Below the pieces are notes generated by a model. It ran no database searches. It saw only the letters and a list, made by a program, of their open reading frames with translations, and was not told the DNA's origin. This document shows, one piece after another, positions 56,901-64,000 of a stretch of DNA of 64,000 nt (within the stretch, counting starts at the first letter, position 1; each line of letters opens with the position of its first letter). The position numbers and the translations under genes were made by a program. Source of the stretch: Erythroxylum novogranatense (taxonomy: Eukaryota > Streptophyta > Magnoliopsida > Malpighiales > Erythroxylaceae); contig CM057232.1 of NCBI GenBank assembly GCA_029891385.1, positions 65,471,824-65,535,823 on the forward strand, in the 5' to 3' direction.

Positions 56901-57079
56901 TTTCAACATTTAATTCTAACCCTCCATTTAATTTCTAACTTCTAATTCCAAGCCCAATATAAAATATTTATATAAACACATAATTTAAATCAATTAGGAC
57001 AAAATAAATAATTAACGAATAAATCCATAAATAAATAAATAATTCAAATAAAATAAAATAAAAAATTCAGGGCCCAACA
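53964..57079 (-). repeat. 5' LTR of Tekay-like element (-)
   Basis: Plus coordinates TGTTGGACCCCG to GGGCCCAACA, followed by AGGGC. It closely matches 41629-44703. The GC-rich islet at 54556-54715 is about 50 bp longer than that of its partner and is built of CTTCGGCATGCCGAAGCG-type palindromes. Confidence 0.9.
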
Positions 57080-57084
57080 AGGGC

Positions 57085-57095
57085 CTTACAATGCA
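57085..57095 (-). other. Last 6 bp of the split solo LTR and its target-site duplication
   Basis: CTTACA (57085-57090) completes the solo LTR begun at 39038. ATGCA (57091-57095) repeats 39033-39037. Confidence 0.75.
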
Positions 57096-58460
57096 TCTAA
57101 AATGTATCCAAACTCATTGAAAGTGTTAAACACTCTCTTTCAAAGGATTTAGTTAAACCTATGCTTATGGTTAAATTAACTTAAGTTGTTGTGAGACCAA
57201 TTTTTTTCAACATCAAGCATTAGGAAGGCTAATATATCTCCCAATTCAACTTAATTTTCTTTTTGAACGATCTTTTAAATAATTAACTACTTCTTTAGTT
57301 GACCTATCTATATATATATTCTCCTAATGTACTTAAATAAAACTTATATAAAGTATTTCAAGTTTTTTTAAAAAAATTTAGCCCATCTCTTTGAAAATTT
57401 TTAACTCAAATTAACTTCCATAAAGTTCCTTAAAATTGAATTTCAAGTTCAAGAAGGCTTTTATGAAAAAATGAGAGTAAGTTGCACTTTAAATTTAGAT
57501 AGAATATGCATTAAGTCCTAAAAAAATGCGATATTGATGCATTTTTGTCTACCTAGAGTACATAAATAAACAAACAAGATTCAGAATATTCTCTAAAAAT
57601 CCAAACCTCTTTAAGAACTTTCAACTGCTTCCTCAATGTGATGTCAAGTATCATTCTTATCTTCCTTCTTTAGATTCCCCTCTCCACTAATCTAAATCAT
57701 TATATCATCTTTAATCTCCACTCTCACTGTATTGTTCTTCAGACTCCTAGATTTGTTAGGTGATAACTCTTTGCCAAAATATATCATATATATTTTTTCT
57801 AACCTACTTCTAAATCCATATGATCATGAGCTTGCTCTTTCAAATCACACAAATTTAGTTAAGTAGGACTCATTAATTTAAGATAAAACATATCTGGGTT
57901 AAAATGATTTTGAGCTTACTCAATAAGCCAAGCAATAAACAAAACTCTGACTTGATTCTTAAATAATGGAAGGCAATTGTCATGTTCTTAACATGTAATT
58001 AATATTTAATTAATGGATTTAAATTTTCAAAATTTTGATCTCATAAAATAATATAATCTCATTATATTTATAATTTCAAACACATTCTAACTATGAAAGA
58101 AATTATTTTAAACCTTTTCTTGATTCTAATTATTGATTTGATAATTAATTTAATTTAATAATTCAATTTCTTAAAAATTAAACTAAATTTTAAAAGCATT
58201 TCTAATAAAATTACCCTTGAAAACAAAATTAAAAAATGTTTTACAATTTTTTAGAATATAAACTAAATTAATTTTTATTAAATTAAATTAATTAAAACTA
58301 AGACTTTAAAATATTAAAAATCAGATAAAAAAGTGTTAAGAGTCTGACTCGTGCCATACCCGCGTTAGAAGCTGCACGTGTTGGTCTCCTCCAAATGTGC
58401 TCTATACGGCGGATGTGTGTCTCATAAGCGCCATTATTTTTCATATTCTAGGTTCACTAC
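57096..58460. other. AT-rich intergenic stretch
   Basis: Mostly AT-rich with no coding sequence seen. From ~58330 the composition becomes more balanced, but no motif is recognised. ACTAC at 58456-58460 is the left target-site duplication of the next LTR. Confidence 0.6.
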
Positions 58461-59844
58461 TGTTAGACCCCTAAGTTTAGATTGTGGGATCGTGCGAGTG
58501 TTGGCAAGCCTTGGCCAATGCTTGGCACGTAAGTTGACACGAGGAAGGCGTGTTGACGAGGAACAAGGCAAAGTCTTGTGAGTTGGCGAGCAAAATCCGA
58601 GGAACTTGCGAAGTAGATGAGGGATGCTGGAAGTATCGATGAAGATCTTGAGAGTAGGTGAGATTTGATATGCATAGTCACCCGTAGGCACGCATTGGCA
58701 GAAATCTTCGACGAGACGCGAGATTTGGATGTAAGGCCGCGCGGAGTTGAAAAACTAAATCATGTGAGACCTGAGGGTGCATAAGAAGGCGGAAAGGTGT
58801 ATGAGACCCGCGAGGATACGTGAAGGCATGCGAGCATGATGAGACGCCTAAACACTTAACTTCGATGAGGCAGCTCGAAGGTATGTAAATGGGCGAGGTT
58901 TTATATACTAACTCGGATTGTGACTTATGACTTAGTCATGGAGCGATGAGACTGCACCATGAGTGCAGCCGACATGGAAGGTGGGTTTATCCATGGACGT
59001 GCATTGATGTACCTATGTACGGATAGGTTGTGTTGAAAACACAAAGTTAAATATGGGCGCGAAGAATCAGACTTGGCGCGAATTTTGGTAGATCATCGGA
59101 CCTTGTAGAGATTGACTCAACCCAGGCTAAGACTTGACAGACTAAGGACTTGTCTATGCTCGAATGGATGGACCACGACTAGCGGACTTATTGTGGGAGC
59201 ATTGGATCAGATCAGTGTGCTAGTGAGCTTCGGTGAGATCACATTGCATCATCAACGAATAGAGATCGCAGGGAGATCTTGGATGATATGGCAATGACTA
59301 TGAGTTAGAGTTACAGTGAAACTCAACATCTGAAGATAGTGGAGATCTTCGCGGATAAGGATGTTAGTGTTCTAGATAATGTAAACTCTATCTTATGTGA
59401 TCTTGTTAAATCTTATCTTATCAGTTAGAATCCTATTTGGATGGGGGTGTCATCCAATTGGTTTATGTAATCTTTATCTGATAGGATAGACGTGATCTTG
59501 GGTAGTACAGATTTAGTGGGAATCTGTGACTCCAGGATAAGGTGTCTATATATAACTCATTCGAGCTTTGCTCTTGTCATTCATTCAGAGAGAGCATTCT
59601 TTGTATTCTTTGAGGGAAAGTAATAAAAAGTTGGTCTTTTGACCGTATCTCTGTGTGTTTCCTTGTTGCCTATATTTCTTTATTGCTTCCGCGTTGTTTC
59701 TTTGAGTATGTGCTAGGGAAACATTTCAAGGGTTGGGGAAAGGTTGAGTCTTACTTTAATGAATCTAAGTGAGATTTCCGTGAAAAGGGTGTGAGCGAGC
59801 AACTTCGGGTGAAAGTTCGAGTCTCCAAGGTGACCTTTGTAACA
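58461..59844 (+). repeat. Solo LTR of an unidentified element, plus strand
   Basis: 1,384 bp with TGTTA/TAACA ends, flanked by ACTAC (58456-58460, 59845-59849). A TATATATAA box at 59547-59555 is followed ~70 bp later by AATAAA (59622-59627), which gives plus orientation. No primer-binding site, polypurine tract or coding sequence adjoins it, so it is a solo LTR. The family (copia or gypsy) cannot be told. Confidence 0.75.
59547..59555 (+). promoter_or_regulatory. TATA box of the solo LTR
   Basis: TATATATAA, well placed relative to the AATAAA at 59622 and the LTR end. Confidence 0.5.
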
Positions 59845-59849
59845 ACTAC

Positions 59850-60147
59850 CACCTCCCTGCTTCATTGCTTCTCTGTCACCGCGCCAATGCTTTGCACCAT
59901 CATCTGCTTCTATTAAGGGCACTAACATAAGCAAATGACTAGTAGTGACCACTGGTTTGCGGTCGAACAAACGGTGGTTTGCTGTTAGTTTAAATCTACC
60001 GTTGCTGGTACATAAACCACCAGTTCACAAAAGGCATGCATAACACGCAAGGAGAGAAAACACGGTTTCCAAATGCAGAAAAATAAACATAGGCAGATGC
60101 ATAAGTAAAAACAGGGAACACCCATTAAAAGAAGCAAAAACAAAAAC
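59850..60147. other. Flank between the solo LTR and the Athila-like remnant
   Basis: No gene recognised. The last ~60 bp are A-rich. The boundary of the Athila-like sequence is abrupt at about 60148. Confidence 0.5.
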
Positions 60148-60753
60148 ATGGAGAGAGAACTATTAGATTTAGGGGCGGCCATCAATGTGATGCCTAAATC
60201 AGTCTACGAGGCCCTAAGAGTGAAAAGTATAAGATCTACATTTGTAGTTTTACAATTGGCCGATAGATCCTTTAGGCATCCCATGGGAATAATTGAGGAC
60301 ATCTTGGTCCAAGTAAAAGGTTTAGTGTTTCCTGCAGACTTTTATGCTTTTGACATGTCTACTGAAGTTGTGCAGGACACTTCACTGATTCTCGGACGAC
60401 CCTTCCTTCGGACAGCAAGCACCATGATAAGCATGAAGGAAGGAAAGATAACCATGGAGGTAGGTGACCAGCAGGTAAGCTTCAACATGTATGAAGCAAT
60501 GAAACATCCCCATGAGGATTATTCTCTGCTTGGAGTAAATATGCTTGATATGGTCATTGACGATGCATGTAGTGATTTTGCACAAACTTTAACATCTTCT
60601 ACTGACAATCTCTTTGGAGAGAGTTCTTGCTGAGGATTTTGCAGGAGAGCCTTTGAGTAAGGGATTGGATATGGAGCTACCCAAGAGCCAAGCTGCTGAG
60701 ATGAAGCTTGGATATCAACCGGATGACCATCCCGAGCTACAGGACCCACCGTG
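60148..60753 (+). pseudogene. Athila-like aspartic protease fragment
   Basis: The open frame 60148-60633 begins ELLDLGAAINVMPKSVYEAL, the Athila-type protease active site (usually LDLGASIN), then VVLQLADRSFRHPMGIIEDI, LVFPADFYAFDMSTE and SLILGRPFLRTASTMI. A TGA ends it at 60631-60633, and the continuation to ~60753 (PLSKGLDMELPKSQAAEMKL) is readable in another frame. No gag lies upstream and no RT downstream, so this is a truncated or internally deleted element. The ATG at 60148 is probably fortuitous; the natural frame would come from a gag-pol precursor. Confidence 0.82.
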
Positions 60754-61711
60754 AGCCCAGTTTGTTTCCCTACCTGCATTCTCAATATATTCATGTGCAT
60801 TACTTGGAATTGATATGAAATTTTGTGTTGCATGAGTATCTTGATTGAGTGTGGGGGAGAGACCCAACCAATAGGATTAGTTGTAGTTAGGTAGGATTTC
60901 TGTTCCTTGTTCTAATAAATTACTTTCACTTTGTGAGCTTTAAATCTTTCTGCATTGAAGAAGCATGACATTGGTAGAAGGGTTGGTTTTTGTGAGATTG
61001 ATTGTTTCTGGATTATGCTAGGATCTTTAGGTTTGTGTTTTCTGTTCGGGTAGAGGCGTCGCGACGTATTTTAATTTATACGTCACGACGTGCCTCGCTT
61101 TTCTTTGACGCCTACGTCATGACGTGCTTACATTTTTACATCGCGACGTGCCATTAATTGAAATACCTTTTTGCCCTTTTTGTCCGTTGGTCTTCTCGTT
61201 TTGTTCGGTGCCCCTTTTTATCCTTTTCCCTCGCGACCTTCTGCCTCCATTCGTCGTTTATCCTTCTTCTTTTTCCCTTCATCTTTTCTCCTCTAACACT
61301 CTCTTTCTGCCGTCATCGCTCTCGATTTCTCTCGATTCTCTCCGTTGTTCAACTGTGCCCAGAGTCTCTGCCGTCTCTCTTCTTACATTTTCGACTTCTG
61401 TAAGTGCCCCATTTCCTCTCATTTTCCTGTTTTTCGTCCTCCTAGTTAGTAGTTTTTAGTTAGGTCATCACGATGAGCGTTGCACGTCGCGATGCGTCTG
61501 GAAAATCACCATACATCGCGATGAATGCCTTGCCTCGTTGTGACGTACGAAGTACCTTATCTCATCGCGACGTATGTTAATTTGCACGTCGTGATGTCTG
61601 GTCAAGGGCCTTGCCTCGTCGCGGCGTCTACCCACACGTAGCGACAGGTGGCTGATTTTTTCTTAACTCCTTATTGATTTCTCTGTTCTCTTTCTTTTTT
61701 TGTGCAAGATA
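60754..61711 (+). other. Non-coding spacer with polypurine-like tract and CpG motif series
   Basis: A GAGTGTGGGGGAGAGACCC tract lies at about 60845-60863, resembling the purine-rich tract found again at 63234-63246. From 61055 and again from 61465 the palindromic CGTCGCGACGT-like motif recurs (separate entry). The pyrimidine-rich stretch 61158-61460 produces spurious Leu/Ser-rich ORFs. Confidence 0.6.
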
Positions 61712-63505
61712 ATGCCTCGAACCAAGAATGCTAGCAGGTTTGACCGTCCCCATTCTCCTTCTCATGTCCTCCCCTCTTCCTCCAACTCGCTTGACTGTTT
61801 TACTCTGACCCTTCTGTTTCCCCTCACCCCGTTGCCTCTCTATCCTCTTTGGGAGTTTTCTCCGCTCATTCTCCTTCTCCTCAACCTTCACATTCTTCGC
61901 ACCACCAACCTTCTCCTACCTATTCCTCTTCCTTTCCGATTGATCCGGCGTATGTTGAACTGGCCGCCAAAACTAAGGCCAGGGCCATACTCAAGGAAAA
62001 ACCTTTTCCTTTAACCCCCCACAACAACCCCTTCGTCCGACAACTATTTCAACTCAACCTCTCCAACCTAGCCCATCCCCGAACCTCTGGGAACCTCACA
62101 TTCGTCCGCCACTACTATACCCATGCCTGTTACTCCGGCACCAACAGAATCGAGTTTCGTGGTGTTACCATTCCCCGAGCTTTCACTGCTGTCTCCATTC
62201 GTGAGCATTACCATCTTCCTCCTACCCCCCGTTGCCACTACTCCGAACTCATCCATGAGTACCCTTGGGTCGATGTCCTTCGTACCCTCTATCCTAAGAG
62301 TATCGACTGGTATCAACCCAGGGGGGCTCAGCGCTATATCTGCCGCTCCGACCTTCGCTCTGAAGCCCGTCTGTGGCTTTATTTCATTTGCAACAACATC
62401 CTTCCCACCTCCCACCTTGCCATGGTTCCTAAGGAGCAGGCTCTCTACATCTACCTGTTGATGATCGGCCGGCCCGTCAACCTCACTCAAGCCATCACCT
62501 CCACCCTCCGCCAATGCATCCTATCCTCTAACATCAATCATTCCCTCATCTTTCCCCACCTGATCACCGACATGTTCCGGGCCTATCGAGTTCCGGAACA
62601 TCTGACTGATCTAACTTTTGAGCCTGTCCCTGCTTTCAAATATATTCGTCTCCACCAACCTCGTCGCCTACCCACCCCACCTGACCCTTCCCCACCTTCT
62701 TCTCCCTCCCCTCCCCCTGTCCCTTCTGTCCCTTTTCCCCCTACTCCTGCTCTCTCTGTTGTTGCACCTCCATTCGAGGCTCCGCCTCGCCACCCTATCC
62801 GTCCACCACCTTCACCTTCCGCCCTCCCTACTCAGGTCGTCCTTCTTCGCGATGACATACGGCACATTGAGGCCCAGATGGCAGCTGACCGCCAGGTCTA
62901 CCATTCTATGTTCACATTGATTGCGGATCGCCTACAGTTGCCCATCTCTCCTACAGCCCGGGATTCTTCAGCTGGCCCTAGCACTTCTCAGGCTGCCCCT
63001 TCAGACCCACCGGTTGATGATCCTTCGGCCTAATTTTGACATTTTGTTATTTTCTTTTCTTGTATTTTTTTTCTTGTCTTTTCTTTTCTGTATTTAGTTC
63101 ATTTATTCTTTTGTCCTTATTGTACTTGATTTGTTCCAATTAATGATCAATCTTTATTCCCTCTTCTCTCCCCTTCATGTATTTCTTATTCTTTTTTCTT
63201 GCTACATTTTCATTGAGGACAATGTGTGCTTTAAGTGTGGGGGAGTTGTTTCCCCATTTATCTTTCATATTGCATGCCTGTTGACATAGTGTTTATGAAT
63301 TGTTGGCCAATAATGCATTCTGTCGATAAACTTAGTAAATTGTTTTTTTTTTAAATTCTGTCATTCTGCATCTCCTCTCAGCGACGAGCGATCACACGTC
63401 GCGGTGAAGCTATTCATACGAGTGCGTATACGTCGCGATGTCATTCGTTTTATACGCCGCAACGTCCGCACATCGTGACGTACACTGTTATACGTCGCGA
63501 CGTCA
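61056..63505. repeat. Dispersed CGTCGCGACGT-type palindromic motif
   Basis: About seventeen copies of an 11-bp word near CGTCGCGACGT occur in three clusters (61056-61152, 61465-61648, 63376-63505), outside the long ORF. Variants differ almost only by C-to-T or G-to-A (CGTCACGACGT, CATCGCGACGT, CGTCGTGATGT, CGCCGCAACGT). The word is extremely CpG-rich against an AT-rich background. Confidence 0.8.
61712..63033 (+). pseudogene. Plant-transposon-type ORF of the Athila-like remnant
   Basis: From ATG 61712 (MPRTKNASRFDRPHSPS) the frame shifts once near 61795; the long frame then runs to TAA 63031-63033. About 440 codons in all. Residues after the shift include IDPAYVELAAKTKARAILKE, NLTFVRHYYTHACYSG, the SIDWYQPRGAQRYICRS block and KEQALYIYLLMIGRPVNL, which match the putative plant transposon protein domain common in Athila-type elements. 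A proline-rich segment (62672-62810) and a helical C-terminal part (RDDIRHIEAQMAADRQVYHS) follow. Function is unknown; no signal peptide or membrane segment is apparent. Apart from the single shift the ORF is intact, unusually good for this window. Confidence 0.72.
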
Positions 63506-64000
63506 CCTTTATGCATGAATGATTTTTGCCTGACTCTTCCACTCAATTCAAACATTTTCTGCACTGGACTTTTGTGGCTATTGTTTTCAAAGCTTTTACT
63601 AGTTTCAAAATGATGCTTGAGTTTCTGAAAACACCTCCTATCCTTTAATGATAGTTGGAATTGGCAAAATCTTGCTTTTCATGTTTTCAAAACAAAGTGA
63701 ATGGAAGCATGCTAACAAAGTAGCACTTTAAGTTTTTGAGACTTGAGATTATTCACAGAGATAATACCCTTGTTGGAAGGATATTTGAGCCAAAATTTTT
63801 CTTTTATCTTTATGTGCGTCTACTTATTTCATACTTCTCTAGAACTTGTTTCAATTCTTACTCGAAGCTTGATGGCCTAGATTTTTGTTGATGTGATAGA
63901 GGCGTTCCTCGTTCAAACCCTTTTCCTAAACACAGTCCCATAAACACTTATCTCTTGCTAGCCCCTTGAGCCCTCTTGTTATGAGCATTTGCATTCATAT
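63034..64000 (+). other. 3' region of the Athila-like remnant
   Basis: A T-rich stretch follows the ORF. At 63213-63246 it reads TTGAGGACAATGTG then TTTAAGTGTGGGGGAG, a purine-rich word commonly seen near the 3' polypurine tract of Athila-type elements. Then comes a CpG motif cluster. From ~63520 to the end I see no coding sequence and no LTR end with a partner; it may still belong to the same element. Confidence 0.5.

Larger units (their letters stand above)
41629..57079 (-). mobile_element. Tekay/Del-like chromovirus, minus strand, with nested insertion
   Basis: 15,451 bp flanked by AGGGC at 41624-41628 and 57080-57084. Without the nested 4.4-kb insertion it is ~11.0 kb, matching the plus-strand copy (11.1 kb). 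LTRs of 3,075 bp (41629-44703) and 3,116 bp (53964-57079) enclose gag, protease, RT, RNase H, integrase and chromodomain in the same order. It belongs to the same family or a close subfamily but is a separate insertion. Coding is broken in gag, between protease and RT, in RNase H and in integrase. Confidence 0.9.

Noticed and set aside
58378..58691. Small ORFs near the left end of the 58.4-kb solo LTR
   Set aside because: They cross the LTR boundary and target-site duplication, so they cannot be ancestral genes.
61124..61459. Leu/Ser/Phe-rich ORFs before the Athila-like ORF
   Set aside because: Pyrimidine-rich untranslated stretch; overlapping frames look alike, which signals composition rather than coding.
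62068..62514. 148-residue minus-strand ORF
   Set aside because: Antisense shadow of the well-supported plus-strand ORF at 61712-63033.

Overview
The window looks like gene-poor, repeat-dense heterochromatin of a flowering plant, most likely a eudicot. All coding sequence I can recognise comes from plant LTR retrotransposons (Ty1/copia, Ty3/gypsy chromoviruses, an Athila-like remnant). tRNA-iMet-type primer-binding sites (TGGTATCAGAGC) recur, and I see no credible host gene, rRNA or tRNA gene. I cannot name the species. Almost every reading frame is broken by stops or frameshifts, so this is a graveyard of nested insertions.

Layout. 1-2326: 3' end of a copia element (RNase H tail, polypurine tract, complete 3' LTR) inserted into a second, minus-strand copia element whose leader (2327-2961) and 5' LTR (2977-5078) remain. 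5197-23063: a CRM-like gypsy element with target-site duplication (TSD) AATCA; its 5' LTR is split by an 11.1-kb Tekay/Del-like chromovirus (5429-16504, TSD AAGAG). 23187-33555: a minus-strand SIRE/Maximus-like copia element with a third ORF downstream of pol, a minisatellite in its LTRs and an enlarged, end-truncated 5' LTR. 34295-38281: a plus-strand solo LTR (TSD CACCA) inside a small tandem repeat. 39038-57090: a minus-strand solo LTR (TSD ATGCA) interrupted 6 bp before its end by a second Tekay-like element (41629-57079, TSD AGGGC), which is itself interrupted in its leader by a rearranged 4.4-kb LTR insertion (49472-53874, TSD CATAA). 58461-59844: another solo LTR (TSD ACTAC). 60148-64000: an Athila-like remnant with a protease fragment and a long plant-transposon-type ORF but no reverse transcriptase or integrase.

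How the parts relate. Matching TSDs give the relative order of insertions: CRM-like before Tekay(+); solo LTR before Tekay(-) before the 4.4-kb insertion. Several long LTRs from different families share one architecture: a splice-donor-like site, short hairpins, and an acceptor-like site. They also share a degenerate cassette of about 90 bp ending in AAAGTTATG, repeated at roughly 170-180 bp but placed differently in each family. These shared LTR modules, the hypervariable GC-rich islet in the Tekay LTRs, and the CpG-palindrome motif series in the Athila-like remnant are the least ordinary signals here. I did not find a convincing new enzymatic or defence system.
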